64,000 nt of DNA from Pseudobdellovibrionaceae bacterium (GTDB taxonomy: Bacteria > Bdellovibrionota > Bdellovibrionia > Bdellovibrionales > UBA1609): positions 1,488,001-1,552,000 of the forward strand of contig JACKAM010000001.1 in the NCBI GenBank assembly GCA_020635075.1, given 5' to 3'. The notes beneath the pieces are model-generated. The model did no database searches. It was not told the DNA's origin and was given only the letters and a program-made list of their open reading frames with translations. Positions 6,962-15,421 of the stretch are shown here, one piece after another (position 1 is the first letter of the stretch; every line of letters starts with the position of its first letter). Position numbers and translations under genes: made by a program.

Positions 6962-8509
6962 TCAGGAAACCATCTGATCTTCAAAGGCCGTAAGGGCTGC
7001 TTTGGCCCCCTCACCCATGGCAATGACGATTTGCTTAAAGGGAACCGTGGTCACGTCGCCCGCAGCATAGATGCCTGGTGTGCTGGTGCGACACTTTTCA
7101 TCAATCATGATTTCGCCAAACTTGTTGGTTTCCACCCGGTCTTTGATGAAAGCACTGTTGGGGATCAGGCCTATTTGCACAAAGACACCATTGAGCTCCA
7201 CTCTTTTGATTTCCTCTGTGGCGCGTTCTTCATACTCAAGACCGACAACTTTTTCCCCATTACCCACAACCTGGCTGGTGCGGGCGTTTTTGATCACGGT
7301 CACATTAGGCAGGGACTGAAGTTTTCTAACCAGTACTTCATCGGCCTTCAATTCCGGCGCAAACTCAATTAAAACAACGGATTTCACAATGCCTGCCAGA
7401 TCAATCGCCGCCTCAACTCCTGAGTTGCCGCCACCGATCACCGCCACATCTTTGCCCTTGTAAAAGGGGCCGTCACAGTGAGGACAAAAGGCCACTCCCC
7501 GGCCAATGTATTCTTTTTCACCTGGTATGCCCAACTCCCGCCATTTTGCGCCAGTTGCGACGATCAGGGATTTGGTCTTAAGAAACTCTCCTGAATCCAG
7601 CTTAATCAATTTTTTCCCCTCGTCGGCAACGGACTGAACCCGGCGGTGTTCTAATAGCTGGATGTCGTATTCCTTCATGTGGGTTGCCAGTTGAGCCGCC
7701 AACTGAGGGCCTTCCGTATAAGGAACTGAAATCAGGTTTTCAATTCCCTTGGTGTCTTGAACCTGACCGCCAAACTTTTCTGCAATCACCGCGGTCTTTA
7801 AACCCTTGCGGGCTGAGTAAATGGCCGAGGAGGCTCCGGCAGGGCCGGCGCCGATGACGACCACATCAAATTCTCCCAGATCCACTGGCTCCCCGGAACC
7901 TGCTTGGTCTGAGCCGTAGGTTTCCTCAAGGCTTTGCAGAAGATCAAGAAATCCGGCTTTCCCCACACTGATCAGCTTGTCTCCGCTGACCACGCTGGGC
8001 ACACCTTGAATTCCCAACCTCTGGATCTCCTCCTGGTCTAAGCCCCCATCAATCATTTGGTGCTTCATGTTGGGGTGAAAGTAAGCCATTAGGTTCAAAG
8101 CCTGAACCACATCCGGGCAGTTCTCACAGGAAAGAGAAATATAAGTTTTGATCTCAATCGGTCCCTTGATTTTTTTAATCCGATTGATCATCTGAGGATC
8201 AGGCAGTTTGCCTTTGCCGTCCACATTAAGAATCGCCAGGATCAACGAAGTGAACTCGTGCCCTCCGGGAATCCCGACAAAGGAAACTCCGGTTGGCTGG
8301 CCCTTGTAGTGGACACTAAATTGAGGAAGACGGCTCTTCACATCTGAGGCCTTGGCCGAAATCAAATCTGAGGTCCCGGCGACCGCCGTCAGCATATCCA
8401 CTAGCTCGGACTGTTTTTCGTGAGCCGATGATTCATAGACCAATTCCACCTTGTTCTCTAATTTGGCAAAGACCTGTTTGAGTTGTTCGAGCATCTGATT
8501 GTCCAACAT
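6962..8509 (-). CDS. ahpF: Alkyl hydroperoxide reductase subunit F
   Basis: 515 aa, close to the usual 520. The tandem thioredoxin-fold N-terminal domain holds the CENC redox pair (Cys128/131). After a linker come the FAD motif GAGPAG (220-225), the CPHC disulfide (Cys342/345), the NAD(P)H motif GGGNSG and the C-terminal FAD motif IYAAGDVT. NADH electrons pass via FAD and both cysteine pairs to AhpC. It follows ahpC by 72 bases with a hairpin between them. An aggagg site stands 5 bases before ATG. Confidence 0.97.
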   Translation of the reverse strand: MLDNQMLEQLKQVFAKLENKVELVYESSAHEKQSELVDMLTAVAGTSDLISAKASDVKSRLPQFSVHYKGQPTGVSFVGIPGGHEFTSLILAILNVDGKGKLPDPQMINRIKKIKGPIEIKTYISLSCENCPDVVQALNLMAYFHPNMKHQMIDGGLDQEEIQRLGIQGVPSVVSGDKLISVGKAGFLDLLQSLEETYGSDQAGSGEPVDLGEFDVVVIGAGPAGASSAIYSARKGLKTAVIAEKFGGQVQDTKGIENLISVPYTEGPQLAAQLATHMKEYDIQLLEHRRVQSVADEGKKLIKLDSGEFLKTKSLIVATGAKWRELGIPGEKEYIGRGVAFCPHCDGPFYKGKDVAVIGGGNSGVEAAIDLAGIVKSVVLIEFAPELKADEVLVRKLQSLPNVTVIKNARTSQVVGNGEKVVGLEYEERATEEIKRVELNGVFVQIGLIPNSAFIKDRVETNKFGEIMIDEKCRTSTPGIYAAGDVTTVPFKQIVIAMGEGAKAALTAFEDQMVS

Positions 8510-8527
8510 GACTTCCTCCTAAACAAA

Positions 8528-8545
8528 GGCCGCCCAAAGGCGGCC
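8528..8545 (-). terminator. Hairpin between ahpC and ahpF
   Basis: Perfect 7-bp stem (ggccgcc / ggcggcc) with a 4-base loop, followed on the minus strand by tttgttta. A partial terminator or RNA-processing site that would lower ahpF relative to ahpC is the likely role. Confidence 0.55.
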
Positions 8546-8581
8546 ATTTAAAACTACTACTGCTAAGCCAAAGGGCTGTTG

Positions 8582-9148
8582 TTAGATCTTACCGACGAGA
8601 TCCAAGCCTGGCTTCAAAGTATCTGCACCCGGCTTCCACTTTGCGGGGCAGACTTCCTTGGGGTTTTTGGCGATAAACTGAGCCGCTTGCACTTTGCGCA
8701 TCAGCTCATCCGCATTGCGGCCAATGCCGTTATCCTGAACTTCAGCCAGCTTAATCTGACCTTCTGGGTTGATCAGGAAAGTTCCACGGTAGGCAAGACC
8801 CGCCTCTTCAATGTACACGCCAAAGGCGCGGGACAGGTGACCGGTGGGGTCAGCCAACATGTGGTACTTGATCTTACCAACTGTATCAGAAGTGTCGTGC
8901 CAAGCCTTGTGGCTAAAGTGAGTGTCTGTGCTCACCGCGTAGACCTCGACTCCCATTTTTTGGAATTCGGCATACTTATCGGCCATGTCTCCCAACTCTG
9001 TAGGACATACAAAAGTAAAGTCCGCAGGGTAGAAGAACAGAATGGACCACTTGCCGTTGAAATCATTGTGAGTCACAGTTTTAAAGTCGTTGTTGTGATA
9101 AGACTGAACCTTAAACTCAGGCAGCTTGGTGTTAATTAACGTTTGCAT
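8582..9148 (-). CDS. ahpC: Alkyl hydroperoxide reductase subunit C (2-Cys peroxiredoxin)
   Basis: 188 aa, full length. Peroxidatic Cys48 lies in FYPADFTFVCPTE and resolving Cys167 in EVCPAKWKPG; the GGLG-type region is reduced to ADPTGHLSRAFG. It reduces H2O2 and organic peroxides and is recycled by AhpF encoded next. The ATG is preceded by gaggtc. An OxyR-type site lies 87-133 bases upstream. Confidence 0.97.
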   Translation of the reverse strand: MQTLINTKLPEFKVQSYHNNDFKTVTHNDFNGKWSILFFYPADFTFVCPTELGDMADKYAEFQKMGVEVYAVSTDTHFSHKAWHDTSDTVGKIKYHMLADPTGHLSRAFGVYIEEAGLAYRGTFLINPEGQIKLAEVQDNGIGRNADELMRKVQAAQFIAKNPKEVCPAKWKPGADTLKPGLDLVGKI

Positions 9149-9234
9149 TTGACCTCCTCAATTAAACGTCTTGGTTACATATCCAATTTACGGTTTCGAC
9201 AGAGAATTTTCCAATTCTTTGCCTCAATGGGCTA

Positions 9235-9281
9235 ATAGTTTTTACCTATTGGAATGCCGCGTGTCGATAGTTTTTAATACA
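9235..9281 (-). promoter_or_regulatory. OxyR-type binding site upstream of ahpC
   Basis: The half-site at 9235-9249 is ATAG-ttttttac-type: ATAG, 7 bases (ttttt a c), CTAT, an exact match to the ATAGnTnnnAnCTAT consensus. A second ATAG with the same tttttaa spacer starts at 9267 but ends taca. The gap between the halves is 17 bases instead of 7, one helical turn more. Placed between oxyR and ahpC. Confidence 0.6.
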
Positions 9282-9304
9282 GGGCGAAATCTAAAGGAAT
9301 TCCA

Positions 9305-10252
9305 TTATATATCAATAATTTCAACATCTTGCTTCTTTAAGGAGCGGATGTTCCGAGGCAGGTTCTTGAGGATCATCTTTTCCATGGCATCGATAATGGC
9401 TTCCTTGAGAAAGGTCCGACTATACACCAAACTCACTTCCCGGGTGGGCACGGGTTTAACAAACCTTCTCACATGGAGACCTGCCTCATCTTTAGGCAAA
9501 TCGTCCACAGCCATTTGTGGCAACAGCGTGTACCCGGAGTTTTTCTTTATCAGGTTCTTCAGAGTTTCCAGATTTCCACTCTCGAATTCCACATTAGGCA
9601 AGACTCGGTTCTTCTTGTCGAGGGAACAGACCCTCAAAACCTGATCGCGAAAACAATGGCCTTCTTCTAAAAGCCATAGATCCTCTTCATCCAAGTCGCT
9701 TTCCGAAATCTGTTTTTTCTTGGCCAGTCGGTGCCCCTCGGAGATGTAGGCATAAAAAGGCTCAAAATAGAGATGCCGCTCAATCAATCGATCATCACCC
9801 AGTGGTGTCACCAAAAGAGCGGCGTCGATTTCGTCATTGACGAGGAGCTTGATGATATCGTCGGTCTTGTGCTCGTTGACCTTAAGCTTGACCTTGGGAT
9901 TTTCCTCAGAGAACTCACCAATAAACAAGGGGATGAGATAAGGAGCAAGGGTGGGAATCACAGCCAAATGAAATTCCCCTTTGGGCTCCCTCTGTCCGAG
10001 GCTGGCAATCGAGCCTAGTTTGCGGTGCTCTTTTAACACCAGCTTGGCCTGATCGATGATCTCTTTACCAGTTTCAGTGGCGATGATGGGTTTTTTGGAG
10101 CGGTCAAAAATCACCGTCTCCAACTCTTCTTCAAGCTTGTGGATTTGAGTGGAGAGAGATGGCTGGGAGACATTGCACTCTCGCGCCGCCTTGCCAAAGT
10201 GGCGCTCCTTGTCCACCGCCAGCAAATACTCCAACTGTGTGATCGTCGGCAT
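9305..10252 (-). CDS. oxyR: Hydrogen peroxide-inducible activator OxyR
   Basis: 315 aa from the ATG at 10252 (gaggg 7 bases upstream). LysR-type HTH (residues 3-60, HFGKAARECNVSQPSLSTQI) and a periplasmic-binding-like sensor domain. Redox cysteines Cys200 and Cys209 lie in EEGHCFRDQVLRVC, equivalent to Cys199/208 of E. coli OxyR, which form the H2O2-sensing disulfide. It lies upstream of ahpC in the same direction, with the likely binding site between them. Confidence 0.95.
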   Translation of the reverse strand: MPTITQLEYLLAVDKERHFGKAARECNVSQPSLSTQIHKLEEELETVIFDRSKKPIIATETGKEIIDQAKLVLKEHRKLGSIASLGQREPKGEFHLAVIPTLAPYLIPLFIGEFSEENPKVKLKVNEHKTDDIIKLLVNDEIDAALLVTPLGDDRLIERHLYFEPFYAYISEGHRLAKKKQISESDLDEEDLWLLEEGHCFRDQVLRVCSLDKKNRVLPNVEFESGNLETLKNLIKKNSGYTLLPQMAVDDLPKDEAGLHVRRFVKPVPTREVSLVYSRTFLKEAIIDAMEKMILKNLPRNIRSLKKQDVEIIDI

Positions 10253-10311
10253 TTCAATCCCTCGTAAGCTCAAAATACCGCCGACCAATACTTATCTCAA
10301 GTGATCATTGA

Positions 10312-10638
10312 TTAGGGACCGCGCAATACCCGGTTGCCATTGCGAATCGGTGCCGGCAGCCTTCGGATGGGCTGAACCTCCTCAGGTGTCGGCTTCACGT
10401 CTTGGATGAACTCACACATTTCGAGAAATCCTACGCAGTAGACGTGACGCCCATCGGGAAGAAGGCATTCATAGTCCCCATTTTCCAGCTCGTTGAACTC
10501 TCCGCCAGCTCTTTCGCAGGCACCCCTCAGAGTGTCTTTCGAAACCGTCGCTGCGCTGGCCTTCGGTCCGGCTGCAAACCATAGCGAACTGCCCAAAAGA
10601 AGGACGGCCATTGATCCAAATCTATTTGTACTCACCAC
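10312..10638 (-). CDS. Secreted small cysteine-containing protein, unknown
   Basis: 108 aa. An N-terminal hydrophobic signal ends near AGPKASAA. The mature part has four cysteines (GACERAG, YECLLPDG, VYCVG, EMCEF), consistent with two disulfides, and a Pro-rich basic tail. Start is one of two adjacent GTG codons after a ggggg site. No family recognised. It stands alone, 23 bases downstream-facing from the oxyR leader region. Confidence 0.55.
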   Translation of the reverse strand: MVSTNRFGSMAVLLLGSSLWFAAGPKASAATVSKDTLRGACERAGGEFNELENGDYECLLPDGRHVYCVGFLEMCEFIQDVKPTPEEVQPIRRLPAPIRNGNRVLRGP

Positions 10639-10852
10639 AACCCCCTATCCGGGGCCAAATTGCCCCTGATGTTTTAATTAGCACTTCTCATGCCGACTCA
10701 GGCTGGGCGCCAAAGACCACCAAGAGGACTCGTGGTTAAAAAACAGAAAGAAGAGGATAGTCCCAGCTTTGCCAAGAACCCTACCCCGGTTTGGATGAGC
10801 TTGAGCTCCTCAAAACCGGAAACCTCTCAATCGATTGTTCCGAAGCAAACAC

Positions 10853-11485
10853 TCAAAGCCGAATCATTAAAGGGGACTGGTAGAAATCGGCAGGGGAATA
10901 GCCGGGTAGCCCCTCGGGGACTCCTTGCGGAAAGTGCTTCTGCCAGTATTCCCAATTGCGCTTAAACGACATGGGCTTGGCTTGGATTGGCTTCTCCAGG
11001 ATCTCGTTGAGAAGCTTGACGATAAATTCTGAGCAGTAAAGAAGCTCCACCCCATCGGATGTAAAATTATTCCACCGATAGTCGGAATCAAATGGCAGGC
11101 CTACAAAGTGATTAACATAGCGGCGGATAAGATCCTGTTGTCGTCGTTTCAATTCGCTGGGAGTAGGCTGAAGGCTCTGCAGCTCCCGTAGTCTCATTAC
11201 CACCGGAGGTCTACCCGGTGAGGAGCGGGCAATAAAATCTGCTAGAGGCACATGGTGAACATCACCTAAGGCCTCGGCCACAAAGACCTGTTCTCGGCTA
11301 TCAACGATGACCAAACCTGAGTGGGAGAACCGAGTTTGGGTTTCATCTTCGATCATCCGACACTCATAGCAATCCAAGGACAAGAGGATCACGTCCCCGG
11401 TTTGTAGTTCCACTCCCAAAGGGCTTCCCCAAGCGGGAGTCTCCATGAGAACCAGCATCAATAGAGCCAATATCCAACGCATCAT
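10853..11485 (-). CDS. YiiX/DUF830-like papain-fold (permuted NlpC/P60) protein
   Basis: 210 aa with a signal peptide (MMRWILALLMLVLMETPAWG). The family features are visible: LQTGDVILLSLDC at the start of the domain, the catalytic-type His in TRFSHSGLVIVD (about residue 52) and the Cys in LLYCSEFIVKLL (about 151), in the circularly permuted order of YiiX/YaeF proteins. These are thought to act on cell-wall peptides or acyl groups. Periplasmic location is inferred. The 213 bases on its downstream side hold no convincing gene. Confidence 0.8.
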   Translation of the reverse strand: MMRWILALLMLVLMETPAWGSPLGVELQTGDVILLSLDCYECRMIEDETQTRFSHSGLVIVDSREQVFVAEALGDVHHVPLADFIARSSPGRPPVVMRLRELQSLQPTPSELKRRQQDLIRRYVNHFVGLPFDSDYRWNNFTSDGVELLYCSEFIVKLLNEILEKPIQAKPMSFKRNWEYWQKHFPQGVPEGLPGYSPADFYQSPLMIRL

Positions 11486-11651
11486 AGGCCTCTGCTACCT
11501 GTCGCCTTGCCATTGGGTCAACCTGGATTTGCCGGTATGAATTCATTGGATACCGCATTACCAATAGGTTCCGGGGTGAATACTAGATTTTAACGCAACA
11601 CTTTAATAATAGGAGTGTTGTGAAAAAACATCCGGTACATTTTGAGTTGGT

Positions 11652-12521
11652 CTATTGAGAAGCGGTGGCTCGCTTGGGGAAGGGGTTTTTGCGCCTCAGG
11701 TGCTTCTTGTATTCTTCAGGGGAAATGAACTCGGCCCAGAGCATGGAGCGAAGGATGCGCTTAATCTTTTGCACTCTTTTGGCGCTGAGGTTTTGTTTGA
11801 TGTAGATCCGATGGTGATTTCGGCGCGGAGAAGGGAGCATCAGGGCCAGCACGGCTCCCTCATAGGCATCGATTTCTTTGGGGGGTTTGCCAAAGTAGTA
11901 CTGGCTGGCTGCGTGGATGCCGAAAATGTTGGGACCAAATTCTGCCATGTTTAGATAAATCTCTAGGATCTTGTTCTTGGGCAGCGTCGATTCAATTCGC
12001 TCCGACAGAATCGCCTCCTCCACCTTGCGCAACAGCGAACGATTGGACTGAAGAAACAGATTTTTCACCACCTGCTGGGTGATGGTGCTGGCTCCACTGA
12101 CAATTTTTTTGTTCTTCCAGTTTTGTGCCATAGCCCTCAGAATCGCATCGTAGTTGATGCCGTCGTGATCAAAGAACTGGGCGTCCTCGCTCATGACAAT
12201 GGCGTAAGCCAGGTCCCGGTTGATTTTTTCAAAGGGCACCCAGGTCAAATCCTTCTTTCCCTTGGGCAGACGCCTAAGAACCTTTTGCGTGGCTATTTCC
12301 TGGTATTTCCCAAACCCATATTTCTCAATGTGGGGAATGCCCTCTAGGAAAAAGTAAGTTCCTGTGCCAACACCAGAAAACAGGACGATCACCGTCAGAC
12401 CGACTGAGAAACAAAGAAACTTAAACAACCGCCAGGGACTAAGGGCGATGTATTTGGCTTTCGCCACTCCATCCTGCCACAGTTGCTTATAGTTGGTTTT
12501 TACTCGACCGTTCTTTGCCAT
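11652..12521 (-). CDS. mtgA: Monofunctional biosynthetic peptidoglycan transglycosylase
   Basis: 289 aa from the ATG at 12521 (gagg just upstream; a GTG at 12530 is an alternative). One TM helix (about 28-55) anchors a GT51 domain. Motifs: EDAQFFDHDGINYDAI with the catalytic Glu, GASTITQQVVKNLFL, RKVEEAILSERIE, KNKILEIYLNMAEFGPNIFGI. It polymerises lipid II glycan chains in the periplasm. No transpeptidase domain follows. A weak inverted repeat (caacact / agtgttg near 11600) lies downstream. Confidence 0.93.
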   Translation of the reverse strand: MAKNGRVKTNYKQLWQDGVAKAKYIALSPWRLFKFLCFSVGLTVIVLFSGVGTGTYFFLEGIPHIEKYGFGKYQEIATQKVLRRLPKGKKDLTWVPFEKINRDLAYAIVMSEDAQFFDHDGINYDAILRAMAQNWKNKKIVSGASTITQQVVKNLFLQSNRSLLRKVEEAILSERIESTLPKNKILEIYLNMAEFGPNIFGIHAASQYYFGKPPKEIDAYEGAVLALMLPSPRRNHHRIYIKQNLSAKRVQKIKRILRSMLWAEFISPEEYKKHLRRKNPFPKRATASQ

Positions 12522-12605
12522 TTTCCTCACCGGACATATGGTATGAATCCATAGGGAAATATCGGCATTTTCAGATCGTTTTCTGACTCGACAAAGGTGG
12601 GAGCT

Positions 12606-13487
12606 TTACTGGGCCGGCAATGAGCTGCTTTTGACCTGCCACTTGCGAAGAATCTCTGCCCACGACCTGGGAAACCAAATCATGTAAAGGGGCAGAAACC
12701 CGTAAAAGGTCCAGCCAAAAAAAGGAATCAGCAGCAACTGAAAGGCAAAAAGCCCGATCACCGTGACCGGCGTGAATCGCCGCCAAATCAGTCCCAGGGG
12801 GGCCGTCAATTGAATGATCATGACACCCAGTGCGCCTAATCCCCAAAGTGCTTTGTATTCGAGTACTGTCTCAAGGGACAGGGCTGGGCTACCGTACATC
12901 TTCCAATACTTCTGGATCAGAATCTTCGCCACAATCTGATCTTCTGACCACCAACTCCAGCCGGCCAGGCGCAGTTTGGCAACTCCGGCGGCAAAAAAAG
13001 ACATGACAAAAACAAAGCGCAGGAGTTGCACAGGCCAATGATAGTCCCAGGATTCACGATCCGGGGAGCCTCTCCACCGAAACGAGAAGCGATCGGCAGC
13101 CGGCGCCGTCATGAGAATCAGAGGAAAAATCGCCGGGAGGGTGCTGGAGTACATCTCGACTCCCATACTCTCACGCAAACTTAAGACCACCAGTCCCAGC
13201 ACTGCCGCCACCACTGAGGTCCATCGGTACCACAATCCTATACCCGCGAGAAAAAGACTGACCTTCCACACCAGGTCAATGGTATTCCAAACCTCCAGCG
13301 ACCATGAATTCATTCCCAACCAGGCAAACTGCAACTGAGGGGCCCAAATGGGCGGTACCCAAGCAGCCATCCCTTCCGGCTTCACATAGGCAAAATTCCA
13401 CAACACCCCCAAAAACACGGCAATGCGAATAAGGCCCAGTTGTTCGGCACTTCCTGCTTTAAACCAAAATTGATCCCACTTTTTCAT
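12606..13487 (-). CDS. HTTM-domain-like membrane protein
   Basis: 293 aa with about seven hydrophobic helices. The stretch FVMSFFAAGVAKLRLAGWSW and the following charged EDQI resemble HTTM domains related to the membrane part of vitamin K-dependent gamma-carboxylase. The catalytic lysines of true carboxylases are not identifiable. It starts inside the stop of the preceding gene (ATGA overlap), third in a tight operon with a P-loop NTPase and a small membrane-anchored protein. Function unknown. Confidence 0.65.
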   Translation of the reverse strand: MKKWDQFWFKAGSAEQLGLIRIAVFLGVLWNFAYVKPEGMAAWVPPIWAPQLQFAWLGMNSWSLEVWNTIDLVWKVSLFLAGIGLWYRWTSVVAAVLGLVVLSLRESMGVEMYSSTLPAIFPLILMTAPAADRFSFRWRGSPDRESWDYHWPVQLLRFVFVMSFFAAGVAKLRLAGWSWWSEDQIVAKILIQKYWKMYGSPALSLETVLEYKALWGLGALGVMIIQLTAPLGLIWRRFTPVTVIGLFAFQLLLIPFFGWTFYGFLPLYMIWFPRSWAEILRKWQVKSSSLPAQ

Positions 13488-13942
13488 TTCAGCGGAACCT
13501 CCAGGATCAGCTCCCGAGCTTTCTGTGATGGCCGGTCCATCTCGTTCGATATTTGATGGCGCACACGATAGAGACGAGTAGCCACGGAGGTCTGGGCCCG
13601 CCCTCTTGCCCGTCTCCTGACAGACAATTGGCTGAGCGCCATACTCAAACCATCGGTGCCCCCTTCTTTTTCCACTCTAGCGAGCACCAAGTTCATCAAA
13701 TAACCATGAAAGGGCCGATAGTCGACTATCCCCCACTCACTCTCCACCCCTTCTGCACTGACATCATACAATAAGAGGTATTTGAGAACTCCCGGCTCCC
13801 ACTTGTGAGCAAACATCTCGAAATTTCCAAAGGGCCAAATATGCCGAGTGGTGAAAAGCGGAGTAAGACACAAAATGGCAAAAACAAGAATCACTGTATT
13901 CGGGATTAAGCGACGGTTTGAACGGCCACTCTCGTTAGACAT
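13484..13942 (-). CDS. Membrane-anchored protein of unknown function, HTTM partner
   Basis: 152 aa. Basic N-terminus, one TM helix (TVILVFAILCLTPLFTT, about 17-33), then an extracytoplasmic domain beginning RHIWPFGNFEMFAHKWEPG. This W-P-F-x-x-F-x-M-F opening is typical of small proteins beside HTTM genes in related bacteria; I know no function. It overlaps both neighbours (8 bases with the NTPase gene, 4 with the HTTM gene), so the three products probably work together. Confidence 0.65.
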   Translation of the reverse strand: MSNESGRSNRRLIPNTVILVFAILCLTPLFTTRHIWPFGNFEMFAHKWEPGVLKYLLLYDVSAEGVESEWGIVDYRPFHGYLMNLVLARVEKEGGTDGLSMALSQLSVRRRARGRAQTSVATRLYRVRHQISNEMDRPSQKARELILEVPLK

Positions 13943-14585
13943 CTAGGTGCGGGGCCTCAAAGGCAAGCCCCTTGCCTTTCTCGACCTCCCTTTCGGGTGA
14001 GACAGCTCCCACCATGGACAAAATCTGCAAAGGGATATGGTCGTCGTAACGATTCACAACGATGTAGTTGAGGCCCAGACGTTCCAGAGTTTCAACGGTT
14101 TTATGATGGAGGCTATCAGCCTGCTCCTGGCTTTCGTTGCGCCCAAATTCTTCAAAGCGCACCAGTTTTCGTGAAAGAATATAATGAGTGTAGCGGTCCT
14201 TGTGTTTGTCGGCCAGCTGGAACAACTCCTGAGCCACCGGGCTGTCGTCACCAAGATAGTAACTGGAATAAATGGCGCTCATAATAAGCGGAGCTTCACA
14301 AATCAGAATATTCAACTCGTCTGGATAAATTTCTTCCAGTTCTTTCTGTTCCCAAAACTTTTTGATCTCAAAATCAGGTGCTTTAAAATCAGATCCCTTA
14401 TAGTAATGCCACTTCGCCACCTCTGGCACGGCATCGGTACGAAAGAAAAACAACTTACTAAAATAAAGAAGACCCGCCGCCAGGGTGGACTTACCCGACC
14501 CAGGCGCACCGACAATAGCCAATCGCAAACGAACATCGGCATTGGGAACAAAATTATTAGTGAGATGAATAAACGCATGGGCCAT
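13935..14585 (-). CDS. P-loop NTPase, NadR/AAA-type
   Basis: 216 aa, cytosolic. The Walker A motif GAPGSGKST (about 27-35) is followed by the regular pattern of the AAA_28/NadR-kinase-like family: a switch-like RTDAVPEVAKW, a Walker B-type ILICEAPLIM and a C-terminal HYILSRKLVRFEE segment with a long helix. Substrate unknown; kinases of this group phosphorylate nucleosides or small molecules. First gene of the operon with the small membrane protein and the HTTM protein. Confidence 0.75.
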   Translation of the reverse strand: MAHAFIHLTNNFVPNADVRLRLAIVGAPGSGKSTLAAGLLYFSKLFFFRTDAVPEVAKWHYYKGSDFKAPDFEIKKFWEQKELEEIYPDELNILICEAPLIMSAIYSSYYLGDDSPVAQELFQLADKHKDRYTHYILSRKLVRFEEFGRNESQEQADSLHHKTVETLERLGLNYIVVNRYDDHIPLQILSMVGAVSPEREVEKGKGLAFEAPHLDV

Positions 14586-14686
14586 TGATCAAAAACCCTA
14601 CTCCCCACCCCCACCTGATTCAATAAGTTTAGGTGCCAGGTTCCGAATATGCGTCCGACTGCGGCAAACTGACGGACCGAACTCCT

Positions 14687-14704
14687 TCATTTGGTACCAA
14701 ATGA
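14687..14704. repeat. TTTGGTACCAAA-centred palindrome
   Basis: Perfect 18-bp palindrome tcatttggt/accaaatga in the space between the outer membrane protein gene at 14745 and the NTPase gene. The same twelve-base core sits in the longer palindrome at 21871-21892. Here it lies just downstream of the stop at 14745, which fits a termination or 3'-end role. Confidence 0.5.
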
Positions 14705-14744
14705 GGACCCGTTCAACGCCGGAGACAGGCCCTATTCAGCGCTC

Positions 14745-15383
14745 TCAGAAAAGGAAGTAGCCGAGTCGCGCATAGCCAATGGTTTGGATGGGCTTCGGTA
14801 AATCCGGACTATGATTTACCCCAAAGGCAAAATAAAAACCGCTGGGATGGTGCCAATCAAAGCCAAACTTGTAATAGGCAATGTCCTTCTTTTCCTCCAA
14901 ATCCTTAAAAGAATTTTCCGACCGATATTGAGACCAGCCGGCACCAATCACGGGAGAAACTTGCCAACCCGGAACGATGATCCAATCGAGGGAGGCGGAT
15001 TTAGTGGTCACCTTGCGCTTGGTGAAAGGAATTGTGGTTTCAGATTTGTTCTCGCTGACAAACTCCACGATGTCATCGTAGTCAATAAGGCCGGCTGCCA
15101 TGATCCAAAACATGGCGGCCACCATTTGATCGGCAAAACCGGTGTCGACGTTGGGGTTGTCGCTGGAATTGTCAGCATAACTCACGCCGCCATTGAGTCG
15201 CAAAAATGGCGCCAGAGTGATCCCCAAACCTGCCCCCACTTGTCCGGGGATGGGGTCGTTGTTGGTGACGTAAAGTCCGAGGACATCATCACCTCGACCT
15301 GAACTGCCCCCTTTTTTCGCCTGAGCCGACAAACAAATCAGAGAGCAGATCAACAACACAAGAGCATTACGCCAATTCCTCAC
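14745..15383 (-). CDS. Putative outer membrane beta-barrel protein
   Basis: 212 aa with a signal peptide (LVLLICSLICLSAQA). The mature protein has alternating amphipathic strands separated by Gly/Asn turns (GAGLGITLAPFLRLNGGVSY, GFYFAFGVNHS) and ends YARLGYFLF, with the terminal Phe typical of outer membrane barrels recognised by the BAM machinery. Start is a GTG with ggaggc 5 bases upstream. It lies 38 bases after the large lipoprotein gene, possibly in the same transcript. Function unknown. Confidence 0.65.
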   Translation of the reverse strand: MRNWRNALVLLICSLICLSAQAKKGGSSGRGDDVLGLYVTNNDPIPGQVGAGLGITLAPFLRLNGGVSYADNSSDNPNVDTGFADQMVAAMFWIMAAGLIDYDDIVEFVSENKSETTIPFTKRKVTTKSASLDWIIVPGWQVSPVIGAGWSQYRSENSFKDLEEKKDIAYYKFGFDWHHPSGFYFAFGVNHSPDLPKPIQTIGYARLGYFLF

Positions 15384-15421
15384 TTCTTGCCTCCATGCTG
15401 AGTGAGCTCAAAAAAGGCAGA

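Noticed and set aside
10690..10965. Plus-strand 91-codon frame between two secreted-protein genes
   Set aside because: No ribosome site or domain, low-complexity composition, and it overlaps the YiiX-like gene on the other strand.
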